Below, piece by piece: positions 24,960-34,222 of a stretch of 64,000 bases of DNA. Position 1 is the first letter of the stretch. Each line of letters begins with the position of its first letter. The DNA is taken from the NCBI RefSeq assembly GCF_900107675.1, contig NZ_FNRI01000001.1, positions 558,001 to 622,000 of the forward strand, in the 5' to 3' direction. Source of the DNA: Alistipes timonensis JC136. Lineage in GTDB: Bacteria > Bacteroidota > Bacteroidia > Bacteroidales > Rikenellaceae. The position numbers and the translations under genes were made by a program. The notes beneath the pieces were generated by a model that saw only the letters and a program-made list of their open reading frames with translations, was not told the DNA's origin and did not search any database.

Positions 24960-26142
24960 CTCTTTTCAATTCTATGTTGGGTAAAAAGCCCGTGATAACG
25001 CCCAGCAGGGGCAGCAGCGTGCTGACCCGGAAAATAAATTCGATGCTCGTCCGGTCGGCCAGCCACCCGAAGAAGGCCGAGCCGAGGCCGCCCAGTCCGA
25101 ACATCAACCCGAAGAAGACCCCGGCGATCATGCCGACCTTGCCGGGCATCAGGTCGGTGGCATAGACCAGAATGGCCGAGAAGGCCGACGAGATGACCAG
25201 TCCGATGATGACGGCCAGCACGATGGTCCCGGTCAGGCCGGCATAGGGAAGCATCAGCGTGAAGGGCGCCGCACCGAGGATCGAGCCCCAGATCACGTAT
25301 TTACGTCCGATGCGGTCGCCGACCGGCCCGCCGATGAAGGTCCCCGCCGCCGAAGCCGCGAGGAAAGCGAAAAGCGCATACTGCGCTCCCTGCACCGACA
25401 TCGAGAATTTGTCCATCAGGAAAAAGGTGAAATAGTTGGTCATCGAGGCGATGTAGAAATACTTCGAGAAGACCAGCACGCCCAGGATAATGAGCGCATT
25501 CCGAATTTTACGTTTCGAGAGTCCGGGTCCCGTGGTATCCGCCGCAACGGCGGGCCTGCGGGCCGCCAAAGCCAGTTGCCGTTTGTACCAGTTCCCGATC
25601 TTTACGAGGATGAAGATGGCCAGCAGCGCGGCCAGTGCGAACCAACCGATCGAAGCCTGCCCGAACGGAATCACGATCAGCGCGGCCAACAGGGGCCCCA
25701 TGGCGCTTCCGGCATTGCCGCCGACCTGAAAGATCGACTGCGCCAGCCCTTTGCGACCTCCCGAGGCGAGCTGGGCCACGCGCGAGGATTCGGGATGGAA
25801 GACCGACGAACCGCAGCCGATCAGTCCGACCGACACCAGAATCAGGGCGAAGCCGGGAGCGGCGGCGAGCGCAAGCAGTCCGCACAGCGTGAAACACATC
25901 CCCGCGGCCAGCGAATAGGGCCGCGGATGGAGATCGGCCAGCCGCCCGGCGACAGGCTGCAGAAGCGACGAGGTTAGTTGGAAAACCAGTGTGATGAGGC
26001 CGATCTGGGCAAACGTGAAGCCAAATTTCTCCTTAAGGAGCGGGTAGACCGCCGGAATGACGGACTGCATCATGTCATTGAGCAGATGGGTGGCGCAGAC
26101 CATCAGCAGGATCGGATAGACCGTCCTGCCCGCCCGGTTCAT
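24949..26142 (-). CDS. MFS transporter, fosmidomycin-resistance (Fsr) type
   Basis: A 397-residue major-facilitator protein with about 12 hydrophobic segments. The start ATHLLNDMMQSVIPAVYPLL and the loop VFHPESSRVAQL with SIFQVGGNAGSAMGPLLAA are characteristic of the Fsr family of drug exporters. The ATG at 26142 overlaps the stop of the upstream transporter gene (ATGA), and the gene overlaps the acetyltransferase by 11 bases, so the three are one operon. The family expels fosmidomycin-like compounds and others; the natural substrate is unknown. Confidence 0.88.
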   Translation of the reverse strand: MNRAGRTVYPILLMVCATHLLNDMMQSVIPAVYPLLKEKFGFTFAQIGLITLVFQLTSSLLQPVAGRLADLHPRPYSLAAGMCFTLCGLLALAAAPGFALILVSVGLIGCGSSVFHPESSRVAQLASGGRKGLAQSIFQVGGNAGSAMGPLLAALIVIPFGQASIGWFALAALLAIFILVKIGNWYKRQLALAARRPAVAADTTGPGLSKRKIRNALIILGVLVFSKYFYIASMTNYFTFFLMDKFSMSVQGAQYALFAFLAASAAGTFIGGPVGDRIGRKYVIWGSILGAAPFTLMLPYAGLTGTIVLAVIIGLVISSAFSAILVYATDLMPGKVGMIAGVFFGLMFGLGGLGSAFFGWLADRTSIEFIFRVSTLLPLLGVITGFLPNIELKRDEK

Positions 26143-27047
26143 TTCCCGCGGTCTTTTCTCCATATCTGATACGAATTCACGAAGTTCTGCCAGACAATAT
26201 ACGCCGTGGGGGCGATCGACGAAATGGGGTTCAGGAACGACTGCGCCATCCACACCGCCAGCACCGTATTTTTCTGCCCGAGCGACTGCCCGCCTGCGGC
26301 GGGATCGCCGTAACGGCGGCCCAGCATGCGCCCCACTTTGAATTGTACGAGACATATCACCAGCGCGGCGAACGCCAGCCACAGCTCCGTGGAGAGCGAC
26401 GCGTCGTGCAGGTCGATGATGAAGGCCGTCGTGCGGCCGATAATCACCAACAGCGACGCCAGCCACATGTAGAACGAAATCTGACTGTGATCCCCGACCC
26501 ACTGCGCCGCCTTCGGAAATACGAAGCGGCAGAACTGCGCCGCAGCGAAAGGCATCACCAGCAACGGCGCGATGCGGGCCAAAATCTGCGTGAAAGTGCA
26601 CATCCCGGTTCCCGTGAAGGTGAGGATCACCGGGGCCAGCAGGGCGATCGCCATGTTGCACAGCAGGCTGTAAGTGGCCATCGTGGCGACATTGGCTCCC
26701 AACATGCCGCCGATCACCACCGCAGCCATCGCCACGGGAGCCAGCACGCAGATCATCGCCCCCTGCGCCACGATGTCGTTCAGGGGCAGCAGCAGGAGGT
26801 AGACCCCGATACAGACCACTGCCTGAAACAGCAACAGCCAGACATGCAGCATCGAGGGCTTCATCTGCCTGGGTTTCACGCGGCAAAAGGTGACGAAGAG
26901 CATCAGGAAGATCAGCGTCGGGGTGATCATCTGGTGCGTCCACGCTTCGAGCGCCGAGATCGGACGGCACAGCAACGCCCCGACCACCATGGCCGCCGGC
27001 ATGGCGACTGTCTTCACATTGCGGTGCAGGTGTTCCAGCAGGCGCAT
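26139..27047 (-). CDS. Bile acid:sodium symporter (BASS)-like transporter
   Basis: A 302-residue membrane protein with about nine hydrophobic segments. The segments MITPTLIFLMLFVTFCRVKP, VLAPVAMAAVVIGGMLGANV and AVWMAQSFLNPISSIAP resemble the crossover motifs of the BASS (bile acid/Na+ symporter) superfamily, which includes small-organic-acid carriers. It starts one base after the YqeY stop and overlaps the Fsr gene by four bases, so it is in the middle of the operon. The substrate is unknown. In Bacteroidales such proteins are common and not necessarily bile-acid transporters. Confidence 0.7.
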   Translation of the reverse strand: MRLLEHLHRNVKTVAMPAAMVVGALLCRPISALEAWTHQMITPTLIFLMLFVTFCRVKPRQMKPSMLHVWLLLFQAVVCIGVYLLLLPLNDIVAQGAMICVLAPVAMAAVVIGGMLGANVATMATYSLLCNMAIALLAPVILTFTGTGMCTFTQILARIAPLLVMPFAAAQFCRFVFPKAAQWVGDHSQISFYMWLASLLVIIGRTTAFIIDLHDASLSTELWLAFAALVICLVQFKVGRMLGRRYGDPAAGGQSLGQKNTVLAVWMAQSFLNPISSIAPTAYIVWQNFVNSYQIWRKDRGK

Positions 27048-27048
27048 C

Positions 27049-27498
27049 TTACGACAGCAACTCCTTCACCTTAGCCGAAATATCCTTGCCGTCGGCGCGG
27101 CCCGCGAGCTTCTTCGAAGCCACACCCATCACTTTGCCCATCTCCTTCATCGACGTGGCGCCGACTTCGGCGATCACGGCTTTCACCTCGGCGGTCAGTT
27201 CCTCCGGGGTCAGCTGTTTGGGCAGAAACTCCTGGTAAACGGCTACCTGAGCCAACTCCTCCGAAGCCAGGTCCGCACGGTTCTGCTCGGTGAAGATCGC
27301 CGCCGAATCGGCGCCCTGCTTGGCGAGTTTCGAGATGATTTTCAGCACGTCGGCATCGGGCAGTTCGGCGATCTCCGGACCTGCGGTCTTGGCTTCGATG
27401 ATATATTTCTTGGCATTGCGCAGTGCGCTCAGGCGCACCGTATCCTTGGCCTTCATGGCCTCCATGATCCCTTTCGAAATCTGCTGTTCCAGCGACAT
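27049..27498 (-). CDS. yqeY: GatB/YqeY domain protein
   Basis: A 149-residue soluble helical protein. The start SLEQQISKGIMEAMKAKDTVRLSALRNAKKYI and the C-terminal MKEMGKVMGVASKKLAGRADG carry the YqeY/GatB-tail signatures. The GatB tail domain binds tRNA in the Gln amidotransferase; free YqeY proteins are widespread and of uncertain role. It is the first gene of the minus-strand group, with one base to the BASS-like gene. Confidence 0.9.
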   Translation of the reverse strand: MSLEQQISKGIMEAMKAKDTVRLSALRNAKKYIIEAKTAGPEIAELPDADVLKIISKLAKQGADSAAIFTEQNRADLASEELAQVAVYQEFLPKQLTPEELTAEVKAVIAEVGATSMKEMGKVMGVASKKLAGRADGKDISAKVKELLS

Positions 27499-27528
27499 AA
27501 CACTCTAATTTTAAGTTAACTATACCGT

Positions 27529-30522
27529 TTATTTAATATTTTCATTCAATAAGAATCGCAGGGCGTCGCGCATCATCCGGTCGCGCTCCGTGTGGCTGAG
27601 GATCGACTCGAACGGAAATCCCACGACGAAGGTCCTCCCTTCGGCCTCGCAGGCCACACCCGCCGTGCGGCCGCTCTCGACGTAACGCATCACGGCAAAA
27701 GCCCCCTCGCCCACGGGTTTCAGCGCATCGGGCGACTCGACAATGTAGCGGTCGGGCCGGTATTCGTCGTTGAAGCGGTATTCGCCGCGCGAAAAGTCCT
27801 TGTGTGCCGTCATGACCCGCACCCGCCCGCGCTCGGCGGCCCGCCCGGTGTCGAGCGCACAGTGCAGGACCTCTTCGGCAAATGCGCGCCCCGCATCCGG
27901 AGCCTCCTCCGCCCAAAGGTCCGAAACCACATAGGCCCCCGAAGCGAACAGCGCTCCCCCGTCGGCCAGATAACGCCGCAGGGCGCTCTGCAATTCGGGC
28001 GAGAAGGTGGCAAACGCCGGCTCCTGCACCCCGCGGCCGATCGTCGTCGTGCGCTGCTTGCCGAGGATCAGGTCAACGGCCGGATATTGTTCGAGCGCCG
28101 CCTCGCCACGCTCCACGGCCTTCAGCGAAGCCGAACAGAAGGAGTACCCCGCCGCCGCCACGGAACGCCCGTGCAGGGCCGGATAGTCGAATGTGTTGCC
28201 GCCGATCACGTCGGTCTCGAAATCGCACCCGCAGGCCCCGAGAGCGATGCTGTCCACATTGCAGCGGGCCTGCGCCAAATCGAAGACATGCTGGGCCCCG
28301 ACGAACGAGATGTCCTGACGGTCGGGAACCCCGCCGTCGATCTCCATGCGGAAGCCCGCGAGCGAATCGCTGCGCTCGCTCAGCGGGGCACTCACACGGT
28401 CGAATCCGTTGACGATTAGCACACGGCCCTTTTCGTCCGCCACGCGGCATGCCGAGAGCGTTTCGCTCGGGAAGCTCTCACCGCCCTCGTTCACAGCCGT
28501 CACCCGGTAACTGTAAATATGGCCCGGCTTCTGCTCGACGATCAGATAGGGTTTGTCGACCGGACGGCCGTTGTCGAACCCTCCTTCGTCCACACGCGTA
28601 TAGACCACATAACCCGTCGGCGCAGCGCTCTTTTCCAGCGGGTCCATCACCGGACTCCACGACAGCGCGACGTTGTCGGCCGCCGTAAATTCTGCGGAGA
28701 ACGCCTCGACGGGCAACGGCTGCACCACATAAGGTAATCCGTATTGCGAACTGATATACTGCAAGATGCCTTTATAGACGGCGCGGCTCACGAGGAATTT
28801 GAAACGCGGGTCGCTGCCCAGACGCATGTCGGCGAAATTCTGGTGCGAGAGCAGCTCCAGCAGCATTGTCGGAACGCCCGGCACCCGTGCTTCGTAATAG
28901 GCGCGGTTCCACAGCCCGCGGCGCTGCCAGCCGGGTTCGAACGTGCGGCGGATGTCCTCGACGACCTGCGTCTGCACAAGGTCCGTGAGGTCACGCGAAC
29001 GGTAGCGGTCGGTGCCGCCTACGAATTTACCCCCGTTTTCGCGGGTGTAGCAGATGCCCAGCGTCCCGACGATCCCGTCGCCGTCGCGGACGCCCGCATC
29101 CGAGTGAAACGCCAGCGCCATGTCGACAGGTATGCCCAGCCCTACGGAGTCGGGCAGACGCTCCGAACCGCCCATCAGAGCGTTGACCCAATGTGCGCGC
29201 GACATATAGTCGTCCTTGTAATCGTCGGTATTGTTCTTCGGCGTGTAGACTTTCTCGGGAAAACCCGCCCACTGGAGCCAGTAGCGCGCGCCCTCGCAGA
29301 AGCGGGGATAGCCGCTGGTCTCCTCGATATACTCCGTGTCGGGCCGCCGGAGCGAGTCGCAGGGCGTGCGGGCGATGTTGCCGTAACCGCCGCCGATCTT
29401 TACGGCATCGGCCGAAACGATGCGTCCTGCCGTGCGCGAACGGTTCGAAAGGGTCACGATCTCCTGACGCCCCGGAGCAAGGGTGAAGCGCCCCAGATAA
29501 ATCCACGTGCCGCCGCCCATCGTCTGGTTGACGGCATATTCCGTCTCGCCGCCGAGGTGGTGCACCGTATAATGCGCATCGTCAGCGCTTTCGGGCGTCG
29601 ATTCGTAACTCACATAGACCGCATATTCACCCTGTTCGGGAATGTCGGCCCGCCAGACGGCACGGTCCGTCGCATCGCCCGCCACAGTCCGCGTGCGGCG
29701 CGTCGTACCCTCACGGAAAGGGTTTTCCCCCGTATGATAGACTTGCCGCAGGTGTGCGAAACCCGGACCGCCGAGTTCCCAACTCCCCGTCTCGGCATAC
29801 TGCCCTGCGGCGTCGTTGTCGGCCAGCACCTCGAATTTCTGCACGTCGCGTTCGCGCGGCAGCATCACGCAGGCCCCGGCGTTTTCGAGCATCGGGACCA
29901 GGTATGGCAGCACGTAACTCTGCGTGTAGAGGTCCTCGCAGGTCTGCCACAGCATCGAACGCTGCCATTTCCAACGGTTTTCGGTCTGGTCGAAATAGCG
30001 TCCGTGGCTCTGCCAAAGGGCGATATGACGTCCCGAAAGTCCTTTCGACGGGGTCGCGGCAGCCGAGAGCCGTGCGACCAGCGGCCGCTCGGAGCGGTTG
30101 GTGAACGGCACGATCTGCCGTTTTGCAATCTGCTTCTTCAGCTGTGCGGCGTTGCGGTGGGCCAGCGGCACCAGTTCGCCGATCTCGCGCCGGTCGGTAT
30201 AGAGCTCGATGCGGGCCTTGCGGAACTCCTGCGGCAGCAGTGCGCGCACCGAGTCACGCAAAGCCCGCACGTTGTCCTCGCGGAAAGGATAATAGGACAG
30301 CCCGATCGTGGCGTAAATCTGCACCCGGCTGCGCGAAGCCTTTATGGCCTCGATCCGCACGGTGGTCGGCTCGGCTTTCTGGTAGCCTCCCGTGATCTCG
30401 CGGGAGACGATGCGCGACAGCGTCCGGGCGATCTCGGTACGAGTGGCCGTACCGACCTCGGCGGCGGATAGCCCACCTAAAGTAAAAATTGAAACAAGCA
30501 GGTATAAAATTCTATTTTTCAT
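27529..30522 (-). CDS. Secreted golvesin-domain protein with amidase-like and FnIII regions
   Basis: A roughly 997-residue exported protein; MKNRILYLLVSIFTLGGLSA is a signal peptide. About residues 255-375 match the golvesin/xly-type carbohydrate-binding domain (GEYAVYVSYES, AHYTVHHLGGETEYAVNQ, GGTWIYLGRFTL). The segment from about 395 to 590 resembles an N-acetylmuramoyl-L-alanine amidase: VDMALAFHSDAG with a metal-type His and TMLLELLSHQNF with the catalytic-type Glu. A fibronectin-III-like stretch (about 610-700) follows, then a final Rossmann-like region. Bacteroidota homologues are often called xanthan lyase, but sequence alone suggests peptidoglycan or polysaccharide work in the envelope. 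The start at 30522 overlaps the symporter stop by 11 bases; the alternative is 30534. Confidence 0.75.
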   Translation of the reverse strand: MKNRILYLLVSIFTLGGLSAAEVGTATRTEIARTLSRIVSREITGGYQKAEPTTVRIEAIKASRSRVQIYATIGLSYYPFREDNVRALRDSVRALLPQEFRKARIELYTDRREIGELVPLAHRNAAQLKKQIAKRQIVPFTNRSERPLVARLSAAATPSKGLSGRHIALWQSHGRYFDQTENRWKWQRSMLWQTCEDLYTQSYVLPYLVPMLENAGACVMLPRERDVQKFEVLADNDAAGQYAETGSWELGGPGFAHLRQVYHTGENPFREGTTRRTRTVAGDATDRAVWRADIPEQGEYAVYVSYESTPESADDAHYTVHHLGGETEYAVNQTMGGGTWIYLGRFTLAPGRQEIVTLSNRSRTAGRIVSADAVKIGGGYGNIARTPCDSLRRPDTEYIEETSGYPRFCEGARYWLQWAGFPEKVYTPKNNTDDYKDDYMSRAHWVNALMGGSERLPDSVGLGIPVDMALAFHSDAGVRDGDGIVGTLGICYTRENGGKFVGGTDRYRSRDLTDLVQTQVVEDIRRTFEPGWQRRGLWNRAYYEARVPGVPTMLLELLSHQNFADMRLGSDPRFKFLVSRAVYKGILQYISSQYGLPYVVQPLPVEAFSAEFTAADNVALSWSPVMDPLEKSAAPTGYVVYTRVDEGGFDNGRPVDKPYLIVEQKPGHIYSYRVTAVNEGGESFPSETLSACRVADEKGRVLIVNGFDRVSAPLSERSDSLAGFRMEIDGGVPDRQDISFVGAQHVFDLAQARCNVDSIALGACGCDFETDVIGGNTFDYPALHGRSVAAAGYSFCSASLKAVERGEAALEQYPAVDLILGKQRTTTIGRGVQEPAFATFSPELQSALRRYLADGGALFASGAYVVSDLWAEEAPDAGRAFAEEVLHCALDTGRAAERGRVRVMTAHKDFSRGEYRFNDEYRPDRYIVESPDALKPVGEGAFAVMRYVESGRTAGVACEAEGRTFVVGFPFESILSHTERDRMMRDALRFLLNENIK

Positions 30523-31963
30523 GTCGTTCAGCAAGTATTAACATCCCGAGCATCGTAAACGCGGCATTATAAATCAACAACTCGAATCCGATCCGGTAGT
30601 CCCATGCCTCGCGGGCCCACCACTGCACCAGCGCACTCAGCACGGGAGCCGCGACGGCGATAAACGGAATCCAGCGGTCACGGACCTTGCGGCGCGTGAG
30701 CATGCCGAAAGCAAACATGCCCAAAATCGGACCGTAAGTATAGCTGGCGACCTTATAGACCAGGTTGATGACGCTGTCGTCGGCCCAGTATTCGAAAGCC
30801 AGGATCACGGCGGCCATGCCCAGCGCCATCAGGATATGAACCCCTTTGCGGAGGCGCGTAAGACGCTCCTCGCCGTAGCGTTTCGTGCCCTCGAGGATAT
30901 CGACCGTGAAGGAGGTCGTCAGGGCTGTGAGGGCCGACCCGGCAGCTGAATAAGTGCTCGAGATAAGTCCCACAACAAACAGGATTCCAACAACAAGCGG
31001 AAGTCCCCCATCGACAGCGACCAGCGAAAAGACCTGATCGCTCTTGGCGGGAGGCGTCATGCCGCTGCGCTCCATGTAGAGGTATAACAGCACGCCCAGC
31101 ACCAGAAAGAGGAAGATGACGAAAATCTGGCTTACTGCCGTCAGCACAATATTCTTCTGCGAGTCGCGCGGCGTGGCGCAACTCAGGTTGCGCTGCATCA
31201 TATCCTGATCGAGCCCTGTCATGGCGACCAGCAGGACGATGCCCGCGGCGAACATCTTCCAGAAATAGCGGTCCGAAGCGGGATCGTCGAAGAAAAAGAT
31301 CTGCGACATCGGCGAGGCGGAGACCTCACGGGCCGTATCGGCGAACGAGAGGCCAAGGCCCTGCATGATGAAGACGATCGACAGCAGGAGGCTCGCCACG
31401 AGACAGACGGTTTTGAGCGTATCGGTCCAGATCAGCGACTTCACGCCGCCCTGCTGGGTATAGAGCCACACGAAAAACATCGTTATCAGGGCATTGGCCC
31501 AGAACGGAATGCCATAATGCGAAAAGACCAGCAGTTGCATCACGGCGCAGACGACATAGACCCGCAGCGCAGCCCCCAACATCTTCGAAATGAAGAAAAA
31601 CCACGCCCCGGTGCGGTGCGAGGCGACACCGAAGCGGTCATCGAGGTATTCGTAGAGCGAAACCACCCGCAGGCGGTAGAACGTGGGAATCAGCACGAAA
31701 GCCACGATGAGCTGCCCCACCGTGAAGCCCGCTACCATCTGCATATAGGAGAACGAATCGACGGCGACGGAGCCCGGGACGGAGATGAACGTGACGCCCG
31801 ACATCGCGGCGCCGATCATGGCGAAAGCCGCCATATACCACGGTGTACGGCGGTTGCCGGTAAAGAACCCGGCGTTGTCGGCACGGCGGCCCGAAGCCCA
31901 CGCGACGGCGAACAGGACGGCTATATAGCCCAAGACGGTGGCAATGACGGCTGCGGGTGTCAT
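30512..31963 (-). CDS. Sodium:solute symporter (SSS family)
   Basis: A 483-residue membrane protein with about 13 hydrophobic segments. FFTGNRRTPWYMAAFAMIGA and GVTFISVPGSV are the SSSF N-terminal signatures, and LISSTYSAAGSALTALTTSF carries the Na2-site Ser/Thr motif. It imports an unknown solute with Na+. The ATG at 31963 was chosen because a TATCTTTGT promoter box lies 17 bases upstream and overlaps the longer reading. It overlaps the golvesin-domain gene by 11 bases, suggesting uptake of a product of that enzyme, for example a sialic acid- or muropeptide-type compound (inference). Confidence 0.88.
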   Translation of the reverse strand: MTPAAVIATVLGYIAVLFAVAWASGRRADNAGFFTGNRRTPWYMAAFAMIGAAMSGVTFISVPGSVAVDSFSYMQMVAGFTVGQLIVAFVLIPTFYRLRVVSLYEYLDDRFGVASHRTGAWFFFISKMLGAALRVYVVCAVMQLLVFSHYGIPFWANALITMFFVWLYTQQGGVKSLIWTDTLKTVCLVASLLLSIVFIMQGLGLSFADTAREVSASPMSQIFFFDDPASDRYFWKMFAAGIVLLVAMTGLDQDMMQRNLSCATPRDSQKNIVLTAVSQIFVIFLFLVLGVLLYLYMERSGMTPPAKSDQVFSLVAVDGGLPLVVGILFVVGLISSTYSAAGSALTALTTSFTVDILEGTKRYGEERLTRLRKGVHILMALGMAAVILAFEYWADDSVINLVYKVASYTYGPILGMFAFGMLTRRKVRDRWIPFIAVAAPVLSALVQWWAREAWDYRIGFELLIYNAAFTMLGMLILAERHEK

Positions 31964-31980
31964 GATTACGGATTTAGACA

Positions 31981-31989
31981 ACAAAGATA
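31981..31989 (-). promoter_or_regulatory. Promoter -7 box of the symporter operon
   Basis: The minus strand reads TATCTTTGT, a TAnnTTTG match 17 bases before the ATG at 31963. Confidence 0.6.
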
Positions 31990-32116
31990 GAAAAAAGAAC
32001 GGACGGTGCCAAAACCGAAATGCGCCCAATCCGCCAAAACAGACCCGATCCTAAAAAGCCGTTACTCCGGAACGGCAAAAGGTCGTATATTTTATTGAAA
32101 AATTGAAAAAAAGCCC

Positions 32117-32125
32117 TATTTTTGC
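32117..32125 (+). promoter_or_regulatory. Promoter -7 box of mscL
   Basis: TATTTTTGC matches TAnnTTTG and lies 31 bases before the mscL ATG. Confidence 0.6.
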
Positions 32126-32156
32126 TTTCAATATCCTAACATAAATTCTGACAGAT

Positions 32157-32642
32157 ATGGCTTTTTTTAAAGAATTCAAAGAGTTTGCCCTCAAAGGCAA
32201 CGTGATGGACATGGCCGTCGGCGTCATCATCGGCGGCGCGTTCGGCAAGATCGTATCGTCGCTCGTGAACGACATCCTCATGCCCCCGATCGGCGCACTG
32301 CTCGGAAACACCGACTTTTCGCAGCTTCGCATCGACATCTCGAAGGTGCGCGACATCACGTCGAGCGCCGTGCAGTCCGTGGAAGGCATGGTAACCAAAG
32401 GCGACGCCGCGCAGGCTGCAGCCGCCGCAGAGCCGATCTACTGGAACTACGGCGCATTCATCCAGCAATGTGTGGATTTTACGATCCTGGCACTCTGCGT
32501 GTTCCTGATGGTCAAACTGATGAACCGCCTGATGAAGAAGAAAGAGGAGGCTCCGGCGCCCGCTCCCGAACCGCCCGCACCGACTAAGGAGGAACTGCTG
32601 CTTACGGAAATCCGCGACCTGCTCAAAGAGCAGAAAAAATAG
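32157..32642 (+). CDS. mscL: Large-conductance mechanosensitive channel
   Basis: A 161-residue MscL. MAFFKEFKEFALKGNVMDMA is the N-terminal helix and start of TM1, followed by GVIIGGAFGKIVSSLVNDILMPPIGALLG, the pore helix. TM2 (YGAFIQQCVDFTILALCVFLMVKLMNRL) is followed by a charged, Pro/Glu-rich C-terminal bundle. The periplasmic loop is somewhat long, with an Ala-rich stretch. The pentamer opens under membrane tension to release solutes in osmotic downshock. It is a single-gene unit with its own promoter and a strong terminator. Confidence 0.97.
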   Translation: MAFFKEFKEFALKGNVMDMAVGVIIGGAFGKIVSSLVNDILMPPIGALLGNTDFSQLRIDISKVRDITSSAVQSVEGMVTKGDAAQAAAAAEPIYWNYGAFIQQCVDFTILALCVFLMVKLMNRLMKKKEEAPAPAPEPPAPTKEELLLTEIRDLLKEQKK

Positions 32643-32667
32643 GCGCAAGGCTCAACCCTGCGGCGAT

Positions 32668-32695
32668 CCGGCTCCCTCGGGGAGCCGGATTTTTT
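32668..32695 (+). terminator. Terminator of mscL
   Basis: CCGGCTCCC (32668-32676) pairs with GGGAGCCGG (32680-32688) across TCG, followed by A then six T's. Confidence 0.85.
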
Positions 32696-32771
32696 CGGTA
32701 CATTCGGGCTCATTCAAAATCAAATGAAACACAAAATCGAAAGAAAATATTGTTTTACGGCGGGAATTTAT

Positions 32772-32780
32772 TATTTTTGC
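32772..32780 (+). promoter_or_regulatory. Promoter -7 box of the sulfatase gene
   Basis: TATTTTTGC matches TAnnTTTG, 32 bases before the ATG, with TTG-type sequence (TATTGTTTT) about 20 bases further upstream. Confidence 0.6.
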
Positions 32781-32812
32781 GAAACACAAACCCTTAAAAA
32801 CGAAACCCAACC

Positions 32813-34189
32813 ATGAACAGGGAACTCAGAACGGCAGGGCTCGGCCTGCTGGCAGTTGCCGCCGCGGGATGCACTCCGAAGCAGGAGACGCGCCCCAACA
32901 TCATCCTGATACTGGCCGACGACATGGGCGCCGAATGTCTCGGATGCTACGGAGGCACCAGTTACAGGACACCGCATCTCGATGCGCTGGCCGAACGGGC
33001 CATCCGTTACGAAAACATGCACGCGACACCGCTCAGCACTCCGTCGCGCGTGCAGTTGATGACGGGTGTTTACAACGACCGCAACTACGTCAATTTCGGT
33101 TACATGAACGACGACGAGCACACGTTCGCCCATCTGGCCCGACAGGCCGGCTATTCGACGGCCGTGGTGGGAAAATGGCAGCTCGGACGGTCGCGCGAGA
33201 TGGTCGGCAAACTCGGATTCGACGAGTGGTGCCTCACCCAGCTGCAAATCTACAAGGAACTGGCCGGAGAGCGGGCGACGGACCGTTACGCATTCTCCTA
33301 CGTCGACGACAACGGCCATTACGAATTCAGCTACTATGCGCCGGACGATTTCCAGCGTTACGCCTTCGAATACATCGACCGGCAGACCGAAGCCGGCAAA
33401 CCCTTCCTGCTCTACTATCCCACCCCGCTGGTACATACGCCGCACGTCGCCACGCCCGATTCGGAGTGCTGGACCGACGATCCGGACACACGGTTCAGGA
33501 AAGACACCCGCCATTTTCCGGATATGGTCGCCTATCTCGACAAGCAGGTCGGACAGTTGGTGGCGAAACTCGAAGAACGCGGCATCTGGGACAATACGAT
33601 CCTGATTTTCGTCGGCGACAACGGCACCTGTCACATCATCACGTCGCAAACGGAAGACGGACGGCAAATAGCGGGCGGAAAGGGCTCTCCGACGGTTTAC
33701 GGAACGCATGTCCCCCTGCTGATCGCATGGGGCGACAAGTACCGCGGAGGACGGGTCAGCGACCGTCTGGTGGACCTGACGGACTTCATGCCGACGATAG
33801 CCGACGCCATGGGGATCGAGATTCCCGAGGAGTGGGGCGCGGAAGGCATATCGCTCTACCCGGAGCTCTGCGGGCAGGAGCCGCTCGAAAGGGAGTTCTC
33901 GCTGTTGCACTTCAACCCGCTGTGGCCCCATATGGCCTATCCGCGGGCTGCACGGTGCGCCTACGACAAGGAGTACAAATATTACTGGGACGGAAGGTTC
34001 TACCACTACGCCGAAGACCCGCTGGAAGAGCATCCCCTCGACATTGCAGCCTGCCCGCCCGAGGTGCAGGCCCTCCACGCACGGCTGAAAGCCCGGGTCG
34101 ACGAACTGCCGGGATGGTATCCGGACAAGCCCGGGGCGCCGCGCCACGGCGACTACAAGAGTTTCTACGACGCCAAACCGAAGCAGTGA
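32813..34189 (+). CDS. Lipoprotein Ser-type sulfatase
   Basis: A 458-residue exported sulfatase. The signal peptide ends in AAAGC (Cys20), a lipobox, so it is probably a membrane-anchored lipoprotein. NIILILADDMGAECLGCYGG is the metal-binding N-terminal block. The formylglycine site is S75 in LSTPSRVQLMTG, the S-x-P-S-R (Ser-type) form, which needs a radical-SAM maturase (anSME) rather than the Cys-type enzyme. VGKWQLG, TPLVHTPH and FVGDNGT supply further metal and substrate residues. It removes sulfate esters, probably from host or dietary sulfated glycans. It stands alone with no glycan-utilisation genes beside it, so the substrate is unknown. Confidence 0.9.
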   Translation: MNRELRTAGLGLLAVAAAGCTPKQETRPNIILILADDMGAECLGCYGGTSYRTPHLDALAERAIRYENMHATPLSTPSRVQLMTGVYNDRNYVNFGYMNDDEHTFAHLARQAGYSTAVVGKWQLGRSREMVGKLGFDEWCLTQLQIYKELAGERATDRYAFSYVDDNGHYEFSYYAPDDFQRYAFEYIDRQTEAGKPFLLYYPTPLVHTPHVATPDSECWTDDPDTRFRKDTRHFPDMVAYLDKQVGQLVAKLEERGIWDNTILIFVGDNGTCHIITSQTEDGRQIAGGKGSPTVYGTHVPLLIAWGDKYRGGRVSDRLVDLTDFMPTIADAMGIEIPEEWGAEGISLYPELCGQEPLEREFSLLHFNPLWPHMAYPRAARCAYDKEYKYYWDGRFYHYAEDPLEEHPLDIAACPPEVQALHARLKARVDELPGWYPDKPGAPRHGDYKSFYDAKPKQ

Positions 34190-34192
34190 CGC

Positions 34193-34222
34193 AAAAAGTC
34201 CGGCCTACTGGTCGGACTTTTT
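34193..34222. terminator. Bidirectional terminator between sulfatase and channel genes
   Basis: AAAAAGTCCG (34193-34202) pairs with CGGACTTTTT (34213-34222). The A-run and T-run give both convergent genes a terminator, and the hairpin contains the stop codon of the channel gene (34205-34207). Confidence 0.75.

Noticed and set aside
28744..30471. Plus-strand frame of 575 codons opposite the golvesin-domain gene; similar frames at 35828-37681 and 37922-39676
   Set aside because: No recognisable domain, and they lie inside well-supported minus-strand genes.
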